A stretch of DNA of 64,000 bases from Sulfurimonas xiamenensis (GTDB taxonomy: Bacteria > Campylobacterota > Campylobacteria > Campylobacterales > Sulfurimonadaceae). The notes under the pieces are model-generated. The model did no database searches and was not told the DNA's origin. It saw only the letters and a list, made by a program, of their open reading frames with translations. The position numbers and the translations under genes were made by a program. The stretch is from positions 1,302,001 to 1,366,000 of the forward strand of contig NZ_CP041166.1 of assembly GCF_009258045.1 (NCBI RefSeq), in the 5' to 3' direction. Shown here one piece after another: positions 17,731 to 25,071 of this stretch (position 1 is its first letter; every line of letters starts with the position of its first letter).

Positions 17731-18828
17731 TTATTTCCACATCTTGATTAAATTTTTGAAAACTTCATAAAGTTTCTCAACCTCTTCTCTTGTTGTTCTC
17801 TCATTTACTGCATGAATTGTATCATTTATCACGCCAAATTCTACTACATCAACACCTAAAGGAGCCAAATGTCTTGCATCTGAAGTTCCGCCTGCGGTTG
17901 AGTGTTTTGGTTTGATACCCGTTACACTTTCTATTGCTTTATCAATATTTTTTACCAATTTTGTATCAGTATTTGTTCTAAAGGGATATGAGCCTTGAGT
18001 AAGTCTAAGCGTATATTCCAGTCCATCTAAATTTTTAGCTACAAACTCTTCTACCTCTTTTTGTGTTGTCAGAGTAGTGTTTCTTACATTAAACATCATT
18101 TTAAGTTCGTTTGGAGTTACATTTGTAACCTCCATGCCCGCCCTAATGTCTGTTATAACAAATTTACTTGGAGCAAAGAACTCATCGCCATTATCCAAAT
18201 CCACTCCTGCCATATTGGCTAATCTTGGAGCTATTAAATTGATTGGATTTATAGATTTTTCAGGATATGCCGCATGACCCTGCTTGCCTTTTACAGTAAT
18301 ATAACCATTGATAGAGCCGCGTCGACCTACTTTTATGGCATCACCAAAGATACTCTCACATGTAGGTTCTGCAACAATGGCGACATCCGGAAGCATATTA
18401 TGCTCTTTAAGATACTTTAAAACCTCTATTGTTCCGTATGTTCCCTCTCCCTCTTCATCTGAAGTTAAAAGCAAAGAGAGTGTTCCATTGAAATTTTTAC
18501 TCTCTTTAACAGCCTGAGTAAAAGCCGCAACACCGCTCTTCATATCCTGTGTTCCACGACCGTAGATATACCCATCTCTCTCATCTGCTTTATAAGGGTC
18601 GCTATCCCAACCGCTGCCCGCCGGAACCACATCAACATGTCCGGCAAAACATAGATGCTCCCCATTTCCAAATTTCTTATAAATAAAAAGATTTTTTACA
18701 TCTTTAACATCTACTCTAACAGCATTAAAATCAGGCAGATAACTCTCTATAAAATCCAAAAGTCCCCCGTCATGCGGTGTTTCACTTTTTGATTCAATCA
18801 TAAATTTAAACAGTTCAATTATTTTCAT
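17731..18828 (-). CDS. dapE: DapE succinyl-diaminopimelate desuccinylase
   Basis: This M20-family metallopeptidase releases LL-diaminopimelate in lysine and cell-wall synthesis. It shows GHVDVVPAG (first metal site), GRGTQDMKSG, TSDEEGEG (catalytic Glu), AEPT and the C-terminal GGTSDAR and HAVNE motifs. The frame extends to 18861, but ATG 18828 (MKIIELFKFMIES) is preceded by TTAGG at good spacing and matches the family's usual N-terminus, giving 365 residues. It lies 55 bp downstream of the mutS-like gene. Confidence 0.93.
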   Translation of the reverse strand: MKIIELFKFMIESKSETPHDGGLLDFIESYLPDFNAVRVDVKDVKNLFIYKKFGNGEHLCFAGHVDVVPAGSGWDSDPYKADERDGYIYGRGTQDMKSGVAAFTQAVKESKNFNGTLSLLLTSDEEGEGTYGTIEVLKYLKEHNMLPDVAIVAEPTCESIFGDAIKVGRRGSINGYITVKGKQGHAAYPEKSINPINLIAPRLANMAGVDLDNGDEFFAPSKFVITDIRAGMEVTNVTPNELKMMFNVRNTTLTTQKEVEEFVAKNLDGLEYTLRLTQGSYPFRTNTDTKLVKNIDKAIESVTGIKPKHSTAGGTSDARHLAPLGVDVVEFGVINDTIHAVNERTTREEVEKLYEVFKNLIKMWK

Positions 18829-18883
18829 TTTATACCTAATTTTTAGTTTATCTAAAAGCAAATTATACTATTTTCTATAGTGC

Positions 18884-21880
18884 TTAATCCCAATTATCTA
18901 AAGTAAACTCCTTTAAATTATCTTGATTTTTATCTTCTTTGTTATTGATTTGTTCTTTATACTTTAACTCTAATCCATTTGATGTCATTACAAAACCATC
19001 TACTTTTATCTTTTGTTCATGTATCTCTTTGTGATGTTTTTTACAAAGAGGAATAAGGTTGTGTTTTACATCTTTATGAAAATGGCCTATAAAACCGCTG
19101 CTGTCTGCTTTTGATTTATGATTTATATGATGTACATCTTCAGCTACCGCTCCACAAATCACACATTTTGTTATATAGAGCTCTTTATTATATTTGCTTG
19201 TTTTCTTCTTTACAAGAAGCTCTAGCTCATCAAAATCATTCGCAAGACGCTTTCTAATCCTATTTGCAGTTTCTAAAAATTCACTGTCCATATGAAGTGA
19301 CTTTGCAAACTCTAACCCATAGATACTGCTTCCGCTTCCTGCTTGAAGAATTCTATTGAAAGTAAGTTTGTCCATCTGCTCATCATACTTAACACTTAGG
19401 TGAAGATCTACAACATTTTTTAACTCTTTTATCTCCTGCATAGTTGAAAGCTGATGTAGATGTGTTGCAAAAAGAAATATAGAACGAAGATTAGCCAGTT
19501 TTATAATAGCACTTGAAACTATCGCAACACCGGAGAGCGTCTCTGTTCCATGACTTATCTCATCTCCTAAAATAAGCGAGCGGACCGTAGCACGGTTAAA
19601 TATATTTTTGAGTTCCAGCATCTCAACCGCAAATGTTGATAATCCTTTAGCGAGATTGTCTTTTGAAACAATTCTTGTAAAAAGAGAATCAAAAAGAGAA
19701 AACTTCATAGCAGAAGCACTTACAAAAAAGCCTGCTTGAGCCATCAATGTGGCAAGTCCGATACTTTTCATAAGAGATGATTTTCCGCTGGAGTTTATGC
19801 CATAAAGCAAAACGCCGTTTATTTCGTGTCCGTTATGCGAAGCTGTGTCCAACATAACAGTTTTGGGATATGGCAGATCCATATAAGAGCGATTTCCCAT
19901 AATAACATCATTTGGCACATAGATACTGTCACTTTGTATCTCGATAAGAGGATGACGAAGCTGCATTATTTGAATAAAATTTTCATCACTTTCTACATCA
20001 CAAATTTTAGGTCTTGAATGTTTGTAAAGCTGAGCAACTTTTGATGAACTCACTCCTACATCCAAATCAGCAACATAGCTTATTATGCGGTCAAAAAGAA
20101 GAGAATATCTTCTTTCATAAACACTTTGCAGCCCAATAAATCTATCTTTTACCAATGCGATAATCTTACGACGATTTTTCATCAATTGATCCGATAATTT
20201 ATCGGTAAAATTTGATGTTATTTTTACACTGTTAGTTAATTTTTTAACCATATAATCTTTAAAATCATTGTGCTTGTAAAACTCAGATTCTATCATCGAA
20301 AATCTATTTTTGCTAAGAGAGAGATAGTATCCCTCTTTTTCCAAAAATCCAAGAGTCACCAATTTATTTGAACTGCTTGCATTTGCACTCTCTAAAATAA
20401 GCTCGATTTTATTCATAATATCTTCAAACGCAATAAATATAATTCTATTTTCTTTCACTAAAGTATCAATAGCCTCATCAACACCGCCCATTAAAAAATT
20501 TTCATCAATCGTTGCATTTGTAAAACGGCGTGAGATATCTAAATCTATACTCTTTGTAATATCTCTTAAAAATTCATCAACTTCACTCTCGTGAAAAGGT
20601 ATTTTTTGGATTTTATGTTTTTTTGCATATATTATCAACTCTTTTACACTTAACATTGATTCATATATATGATTCATCTCAAATGGATGAAGTTTGCCCA
20701 GATCAAGCCTACGCGACAATCTCTCCAAATCATATATCCCACGCATTATCTCATCAAGATATCTTGTATGCGATGACACTTTTTCAATTAAATCGTACCT
20801 TCTTTCAAGCTCATCTTTCTCCATAATAGGATTAAGAAGTCTCTCTTTTAAAAGTCTGCGGCCGATTGCCGTTGCACTCTTGTCGAGCATTTTTAAAAGA
20901 GTAAACTCTTTTTTATCTTTTGAGACTACGCCCATCTGTTCAAGTGCGCTGTTTCCCAGATACATAAAACGGCGATTGTCTATTATCTTTGGATAATCCA
21001 ACTTTTGAATTATATGAATATCATGCTCAATAATAAAATCTATAAGAATTGCCAACGATTCTGTTATCATTGGATTTCTTTCCAAATCCAAATGCTCTAT
21101 GGCAGAGAGCAGCGACTTAATCTGATATACTTCACAAAAAAGTCTATTTTGAAACTCTATCTTTAATCTTTGATTATTTACGCTGTAGTTATAATGCTCG
21201 GGAATTTCAAGATAGTGCATTACATGCCTTTGATCATCCACTCCATCCAAAAATGTAACAATTACTTCTGATGTTCGATATGTATTTAAAAGATTAAAGA
21301 GTTCATCTAAAGCATAAGCAGGATCTTCACTTGTTCCATGACTTTCATAAAGCCATGTTTTACCCGTAGTTACATCTATGGCACTATAACCTACTGTATA
21401 TATTCCTCTAAATTTATCCACCAAAATTGAAACTATATAATTGTCGTCATTATCAATTATATAATCAAAATTTGTTCCAGGAGATACAATTTGGGAAACA
21501 TATCTGCTTATTTTTGGTGGATTTCCCTTTTGTTTTACAACTATAACAGTATATTTTTGTTCTGCTATAAGGCGGTTTAAATATCTATCAAAAGATACTG
21601 CAGGAACTCCAGCTAAAAGGGGATTTTTATCACTATTTTCTATTATGTTTTTATTTTTTTTGGTAAGTTGTATGTTTAAAAGCTCAGCTATCTCTTTGGC
21701 TTTACCTATCTGCTCTTCATCGTTATTTACTTCATAAACTTCAAAAAAGGTCCCTATTTCCATAAAAAGAACAGTATCATTACCATATTTTTTTTCGAAA
21801 TATCTTTGCAGATCAAAGTAGGCTTGAGTTAGCAATTTATCTTTATTGTTTAAAAGTGATTCGATTTCAGATGAACGCAT
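18884..21880 (-). CDS. MutS7-type mismatch repair ATPase fused to an HNH endonuclease domain
   Basis: This 998-residue protein starts with a mismatch-binding domain holding GTFFEVYE (FxE motif, ~43-50). It has the central MutS core, Walker [10 protein letters not shown] near 695, and Walker [11 protein letters not shown] near 770. Residues ~905-955 form an HNH nuclease domain with [14 protein letters not shown] and [11 protein letters not shown]. Family knowledge: the MutS7 subfamily with a C-terminal HNH occurs in Campylobacterota, giant viruses and octocoral mitochondria. The fusion suggests recognition and nicking in one protein, with no MutH/MutL seen nearby. Normal MutS and MutS2 lack this tail. 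Confidence 0.88.
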   Translation of the reverse strand: MRSSEIESLLNNKDKLLTQAYFDLQRYFEKKYGNDTVLFMEIGTFFEVYEVNNDEEQIGKAKEIAELLNIQLTKKNKNIIENSDKNPLLAGVPAVSFDRYLNRLIAEQKYTVIVVKQKGNPPKISRYVSQIVSPGTNFDYIIDNDDNYIVSILVDKFRGIYTVGYSAIDVTTGKTWLYESHGTSEDPAYALDELFNLLNTYRTSEVIVTFLDGVDDQRHVMHYLEIPEHYNYSVNNQRLKIEFQNRLFCEVYQIKSLLSAIEHLDLERNPMITESLAILIDFIIEHDIHIIQKLDYPKIIDNRRFMYLGNSALEQMGVVSKDKKEFTLLKMLDKSATAIGRRLLKERLLNPIMEKDELERRYDLIEKVSSHTRYLDEIMRGIYDLERLSRRLDLGKLHPFEMNHIYESMLSVKELIIYAKKHKIQKIPFHESEVDEFLRDITKSIDLDISRRFTNATIDENFLMGGVDEAIDTLVKENRIIFIAFEDIMNKIELILESANASSSNKLVTLGFLEKEGYYLSLSKNRFSMIESEFYKHNDFKDYMVKKLTNSVKITSNFTDKLSDQLMKNRRKIIALVKDRFIGLQSVYERRYSLLFDRIISYVADLDVGVSSSKVAQLYKHSRPKICDVESDENFIQIMQLRHPLIEIQSDSIYVPNDVIMGNRSYMDLPYPKTVMLDTASHNGHEINGVLLYGINSSGKSSLMKSIGLATLMAQAGFFVSASAMKFSLFDSLFTRIVSKDNLAKGLSTFAVEMLELKNIFNRATVRSLILGDEISHGTETLSGVAIVSSAIIKLANLRSIFLFATHLHQLSTMQEIKELKNVVDLHLSVKYDEQMDKLTFNRILQAGSGSSIYGLEFAKSLHMDSEFLETANRIRKRLANDFDELELLVKKKTSKYNKELYITKCVICGAVAEDVHHINHKSKADSSGFIGHFHKDVKHNLIPLCKKHHKEIHEQKIKVDGFVMTSNGLELKYKEQINNKEDKNQDNLKEFTLDNWD

Positions 21881-21909
21881 TTATAACTTTTTTGATTATT
21901 TTTATCGAG

Positions 21910-21918
21910 ATTATAGCA
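21910..21918 (-). promoter_or_regulatory. Extended -10 promoter of the mutS7-type gene
   Basis: The minus strand reads TGCTATAAT about 30 bp upstream of the ATG at 21880, an extended -10 box. No good -35 is present at 17-bp spacing. It lies between the gene and the left end of the inovirus, so the insertion left about 110 bp of native upstream DNA. Confidence 0.45.
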
Positions 21919-21989
21919 CAATAGATAATGAAGATAAAGAGTATCAACAATTTGTTACTAATAAAAATTTGAGATTTTTTTGTTGGAGT

Positions 21990-22016
21990 TTTATGGTGGA
22001 CAGAGAGGGATTCGAA
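21990..22016. repeat. attL: 27-bp direct repeat copying the 3' end of tRNA-Ser
   Basis: The 27 bases are identical to 31705-31731. They hold the complement of the last 23 bases of tRNA-Ser(GCU) including CCA, plus four flanking bases. The flanking base differs on each side, which fixes the repeat length. It marks the mutS-side end of the prophage. Confidence 0.92.
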
Positions 22017-22050
22017 AAAAACTTACCCTTAAAAAAGTACTTTTTTTCCG

Positions 22051-22809
22051 TTATTGATATTGTAAATTTATATTACAATCCTGTTTTGTTTGTATTAATA
22101 TTTTATATTTTCCTTTTGGTGCTTCTTTATTTATTCTTGAAAATAAAAGCCCTTTTGCTTCTGCAAAATTTTGTCCTTTTTCTGTTAATATTGTCACTCT
22201 TTTAGCACAACCAATCGGCTCTTGTGATACATCTATAAAACCATCTCTATTTGTGTTAAATACTCTCGAGTATTCTTTACTATTGTATTTAAAATGTGTT
22301 GTTCCTTTGTTTATGTTAATTTCATTTTTTGCATATAACCATGAATAATCTTTTTCTGCATTTTTATAAACTATATTTTTGTTGTTATTTATAATGTCAT
22401 ATCTAAATATATATCTTAGTGTTATTTTTTCTTTTGGTAATAGCAGCTTATTAGCTACTTTTTTAATTGTTGATTTTGTAGTTTTATTTAGTTTTATGTT
22501 ATCACTTTTCAAAATTAATTTAATATTATTTATAGTTCCGTTTTTTTCTAAATCAAATTGAACTATATTTTTATCTCTTATATTTTTTGTTGTAAAAATA
22601 TTATTTATTGCTTCTTTTATTATTGTTTTATTTATTGTATTGATGTTTTTTTCTTCACTTTCTTCTATATATTCTTTCTGTTCTTGATTAAGATTTAAAT
22701 CTTTATATAGTGCTCTTATATTTTGTTCAATTTTTATATTCATTTTTACATCTATACTATTTGCAAATGCTATTGTTACTATTAATACATTTATTAAAAA
22801 ATATTTCAT
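22051..22809 (-). CDS. Secreted protein with a TonB/TolA C-terminal-like domain (inovirus accessory)
   Basis: A signal peptide (MKYFLINVLIVTIAFANS) is followed by a charged, probably helical stretch. Residues ~80-139 (IVQFDLEKNGTINNIKLI ... LLPKEKITLRYIFRYDI) have the pattern of TonB/TolA C-terminal domains. A C-terminal part of about 110 residues with two cysteines is unrecognised. It lies at the left end of the prophage, transcribed with the HTH gene away from the structural genes, like an immunity or lysogeny cargo. Filamentous phages enter through TolA domain III, so a periplasmic mimic could block superinfection. That role is inference; the fold call is by eye. Confidence 0.55.
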   Translation of the reverse strand: MKYFLINVLIVTIAFANSIDVKMNIKIEQNIRALYKDLNLNQEQKEYIEESEEKNINTINKTIIKEAINNIFTTKNIRDKNIVQFDLEKNGTINNIKLILKSDNIKLNKTTKSTIKKVANKLLLPKEKITLRYIFRYDIINNNKNIVYKNAEKDYSWLYAKNEININKGTTHFKYNSKEYSRVFNTNRDGFIDVSQEPIGCAKRVTILTEKGQNFAEAKGLLFSRINKEAPKGKYKILIQTKQDCNINLQYQ

Positions 22810-22817
22810 GTTATTTC

Positions 22818-23018
22818 CTATTTTAATTTAAATTTTCCATTGTTGGCTTTTGCTTTTATGTTTTCTAACTCTTGTAAATGTTTTTTTGTTGCCTCTATAC
22901 TTTCATCTAATGCCATGCCTTGATTTATCAGTCTAACTAGATCAGGTTTTTCTTTTTCCCAATTATCTAAAGTTCTTAATGATATTCCAAGTATATCAGC
23001 TAGTTCTTTTCTTGTCAT
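22818..23018 (-). CDS. Small HTH regulator of the inovirus
   Basis: This 66-residue protein begins MTRKELADILGISLRTLDNW, a clear helix-turn-helix, followed by a helical tail. It is transcribed leftward and faces two related 19-bp palindromic sites at 23039-23057 and 23100-23118 in the divergent promoter region. Its position fits the repressor that keeps the early genes silent. It is co-oriented with the TonB/TolA-like gene 8 bp downstream. Confidence 0.75.
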   Translation of the reverse strand: MTRKELADILGISLRTLDNWEKEKPDLVRLINQGMALDESIEATKKHLQELENIKAKANNGKFKLK

Positions 23019-23038
23019 TTTCGTATTTTCCTTGTTAA

Positions 23039-23057
23039 TTATGCAATTATTGCATAA
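23039..23057. promoter_or_regulatory. Operator 1 of the inovirus control region
   Basis: TTATGCAATTATTGCATAA is a perfect palindrome (9+1+9). It lies about 20 bp upstream of the HTH gene start, a fitting place for autoregulation. A related site lies 61 bp away. Confidence 0.65.
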
Positions 23058-23099
23058 ACTTAAGCTTTCTTTTATGTTTTTGCAGATATAGTTTTAATT

Positions 23100-23118
23100 A
23101 TACGCAAATATTGCATAT
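23100..23118. promoter_or_regulatory. Operator 2 of the inovirus control region
   Basis: ATACGCAAATATTGCATAT matches operator 1 at 15 of 19 positions and keeps the GCAA...TTGC halves. It sits just before the ribosome site of the rightward gene at 23133, so binding here would block rightward transcription. Confidence 0.55.
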
Positions 23119-23132
23119 TTAAGGAGTGACAC

Positions 23133-23369
23133 ATGCAGGCACAAAACAAATTTATTGACTCTAACAGTTTTCAGAATCAAAAGTTATCTCATGTAGATAA
23201 TTTAAAAAAATATGGTGTTGTCACTTCTTCAACTCATAATATTACCATAAACCATAAAAATATAATAAAAAATTTCTTAAATCAAATCAACGCTTTCACT
23301 CTGATGTTCAATAAGTCGTTAAGAAAGATAGATACGCAATCACGGAACTGTATACAGAGTTTGATGTAA
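23133..23369 (+). CDS. Hypothetical first rightward inovirus gene
   Basis: This 78-residue protein is of no family I recognise. It is polar and basic with many Asn, Gln, Lys and Ile, and has no membrane segment or cysteine pair motif. A good AGGAGTGACAC precedes the ATG, and the same GGAGTGACA context precedes the ssDNA-binding protein gene. As first gene after the operators it could be an early regulator or excision factor, but nothing in the sequence proves that. Confidence 0.5.
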   Translation: MQAQNKFIDSNSFQNQKLSHVDNLKKYGVVTSSTHNITINHKNIIKNFLNQINAFTLMFNKSLRKIDTQSRNCIQSLM

Positions 23370-23405
23370 GTCGTTGATATCACGGGCAATGAGCTTGAAC
23401 CCGTT

Positions 23406-23514
23406 AAAAGCTAGTCTTTCCGCCTCAGTCACTTCTGGCGGGTTAAAACAGAGTGATAAATTAGGTTTTATGAGCATATATAAGGTTCAGAGGCGTGTAT
23501 GGCGGACTGCTTTT
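23406..23514 (+). other. Structured leader with competing stems upstream of the ssDNA-binding protein gene
   Basis: CCGCCTC (23420-23426) can pair with three downstream partners: GGCGG at 23437-23441, GAGGCG at 23490-23495, or GGCGG at 23501-23505. The last is extended by AGT/ACT and AAAAGC/GCTTTT (23406-23411 with 23509-23514). The stretch is GC-richer than the flanking phage DNA and has no convincing gene. It may be a translational control leader, an ssDNA origin or a packaging hairpin. A tiny frame at 23470-23535 (21 codons) lies inside. Confidence 0.45.
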
Positions 23515-23583
23515 ACATATGTTCTTAAAACTTAATTACGACAGTGGTTAAGTCAAAAAAAATCTTTCACTGAGGAGTGACAA

Positions 23584-23931
23584 ATGGCAACTTTACATAT
23601 GATAGGTACTTTAATGGAAGTAAAACCTACAGAGTACGAGGATAAAAAGACAGGTAAGATGAATTACAACACTGAACTTACAGTGATGTTTAATGGTGTA
23701 GATGAAGAGGGATATAAAAAAATCTCTGTTGAAACTATCTCTACAGATGAAGAGTATTACGATGATCTAAAAGAAAAAATCGGTTTTACTGTATCTCTTC
23801 CTTATGTTATGAAAATAGACCAATACGGTGTTAAAGTTTATCCTGACCGTTCTATGCCTGTTCTTGTTCTTGAAAAAAATCCTCTTGATTATTCAAAATT
23901 TGAGAGAAAATCTAAGACGGTAGCAAAATAA
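23584..23931 (+). CDS. Inovirus ssDNA-binding protein (gpV-like)
   Basis: This 115-residue soluble protein is rich in beta-strand-like segments with aromatic and basic residues and a basic tail (FERKSKTVAK). It fits an OB-fold single-strand DNA-binding protein of the filamentous-phage gpV type. It lies upstream of the coat genes, a usual place for the gene that coats progeny ssDNA before packaging. GAGGAGTGACAA precedes the ATG. The assignment rests on size, composition and position; sequence similarity to gpV is too low to judge by eye. Confidence 0.6.
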   Translation: MATLHMIGTLMEVKPTEYEDKKTGKMNYNTELTVMFNGVDEEGYKKISVETISTDEEYYDDLKEKIGFTVSLPYVMKIDQYGVKVYPDRSMPVLVLEKNPLDYSKFERKSKTVAK

Positions 23932-23991
23932 GCACCGCAGGTAGAGGGCGTAGCCCGTTGTGTCCCATCGCTAAGGGATTAAAAATTTTAG

Positions 23992-24159
23992 GTTTACAAA
24001 AAATCTTATGGCAGCAAAGACCAGTTGAAAGATGAAATCTTTCTCCTAAATGATATTGCCAAATCGGTTCAAGCACGGTTTAGTTACGCTAGACACTCGC
24101 CAGAATATTATAAAGGCAAGATGAAGTTTGTTCGAGAGATAAAAGAACTTAATTTTTAA
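23992..24159 (+). other. Open frame without ATG between the ssDNA-binding protein and coat genes
   Basis: After a TAG at 23989 the frame is open for 55 codons and looks protein-like in its second half (DEIFLLNDIAKSVQ...KMKFVREIKELNF). It has no ATG before the last 12 codons; TTG at 24025 is the only reasonable start and lacks a strong ribosome site. It may be a remnant of a gene, a TTG-started small protein or part of a structured region. A GGGC-GTA-GCCC hairpin lies just upstream near 23947-23957. Confidence 0.3.
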
Positions 24160-24225
24160 ATATACGGGGTCGCAGATAGCGGTTAAGAGTATGCCCGATA
24201 CTTTTAGAAACATGGGGGTTTCACA

Positions 24226-24348
24226 ATGGATTTAACTGGTGTAGCATTTAACACAACTGATGTGTTAGCGGTAGCTTCTTTGGTTTTAGCAGCAACTGCT
24301 GTTATTTGGGGTGCAATTAAAGCTATTTCTATGGCAAATAGAGCTTAA
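24226..24348 (+). CDS. Major coat protein candidate (pVIII-like)
   Basis: A 40-residue protein: short acidic N-terminus (MDLTGVAFNTTD), one membrane helix rich in Ala, Val and Leu, then a C-terminus with Lys and Arg (WGAIKAISMANRA). This charge layout is that of filamentous-phage major coat proteins, with the basic end facing DNA. No signal peptide is present, as in Pf3. GGGGG about 8 bases before the ATG gives a very strong ribosome site, fitting high expression. The gene was found by reading the sequence directly because it is short. Confidence 0.75.
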   Translation: MDLTGVAFNTTDVLAVASLVLAATAVIWGAIKAISMANRA

Positions 24349-24349
24349 A

Positions 24350-24469
24350 ATGCCTGAGTTGCCTAACATTAATTTAGATGTAGTTTTTGCACTTTTTACG
24401 ATTGTATTAACTGCTCTTGCTTCTGTTTGGGCTGTAAATAAAGTAATAATAATTGCTAAATCTCATTAG
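24350..24469 (+). CDS. Second coat-like small membrane protein
   Basis: This 39-residue protein (MPELPNINLDVVFALFTIVL...) starts 1 bp after the previous stop. It has an acidic start, one membrane helix and a basic end (KVIIIAKSH), like the gene before it. It could be a second coat protein or a minor coat protein such as pVII/pIX. The pair looks like an old duplication by layout, with little identity left. Confidence 0.65.
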   Translation: MPELPNINLDVVFALFTIVLTALASVWAVNKVIIIAKSH

Positions 24470-24508
24470 CTTTTAGGAGCTTTTGAGATTATATAAAAAG
24501 AGGAAAAA

Positions 24509-24862
24509 ATGAAATATTTAATAAGTTTAATTTTATTACTAAATTTTTTAAATGCTTCTATGCTTTTAGATTCTCAAAATACTTGTATAGATGATTTTTA
24601 TCTACAAAATCAAACTTTCTATTTTTTAAAATCTTCAAATAATACCTGGTATTCATCTACAGATTTAGAACAAGTAAAAACAATAATTCCTAATTTTATT
24701 TTTGATACTGAGTTAAATAAATGTGTTGCAAATCCTGCTTTTATTTTAGGTATGCAAGAAACAGAATACAACTTTTTATTAGGTATTGTTGGAGTTATTT
24801 TTGGAGCTGTTTTTATGTTTTTTACTACTCAAATTTTTACAACTGTAGGCGGTCGTAGATGA
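24509..24862 (+). CDS. Inovirus secreted, membrane-anchored protein, unknown
   Basis: A 117-residue protein with an N-terminal signal (MKYLISLILLLNFLNAS), a short domain with two cysteines (~C27 and ~C72, possible disulfide), a membrane helix near residues 87-110 and a basic end (GGRR). It sits between coat genes and the adhesin, so a minor virion protein is likely. No family recognised. It overlaps the next gene by ATGA. Confidence 0.6.
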   Translation: MKYLISLILLLNFLNASMLLDSQNTCIDDFYLQNQTFYFLKSSNNTWYSSTDLEQVKTIIPNFIFDTELNKCVANPAFILGMQETEYNFLLGIVGVIFGAVFMFFTTQIFTTVGGRR

Positions 24863-24975
24863 TATTAATAGAACTTACAGATATGCAAATAATAAATTAC
24901 TTTGCAAGTATATTTATAAATTTAACTGCTGTTATAGCCCCTCTTTTTGGTGCTTTAGCACTTACAAGGCATTAA
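24859..24975 (+). CDS. Small inovirus membrane protein (38 aa)
   Basis: This 38-residue protein starts in the ATGA overlap with the preceding gene. It consists mostly of one membrane helix (NYFASIFINLTAVIAPLFGA) with a basic tail (TRH). Size and place suggest a minor tip protein of the pVII/pIX kind. Translational coupling supports it being real. Confidence 0.55.
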   Translation: MILIELTDMQIINYFASIFINLTAVIAPLFGALALTRH

Positions 24976-24978
24976 AAA

Positions 24979-25071
24979 ATGAATTTATTTTTTTATTTTC
25001 AAACAATTACATTAATAATAATTTCTTTTTTTCTTTTTAGTTATTTAGAAAAAATAGGTCTAATATTATGA
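24979..25071 (+). CDS. Small inovirus membrane protein (30 aa)
   Basis: This 30-residue hydrophobic protein (MNLFFYFQTITLIIISFFLF...) starts 3 bp after the previous stop, and its stop overlaps the adhesin start (ATGA). It is a single membrane helix, comparable in size to pVII/pIX. The tight packing on both sides is the main support. Confidence 0.5.
   Translation: MNLFFYFQTITLIIISFFLFSYLEKIGLIL

Noticed and set aside
23470-23535. 21-codon basic frame in the structured phage leader
   Set aside because: No ribosome site and better explained by the paired segments around it; kept only as a note under the leader.
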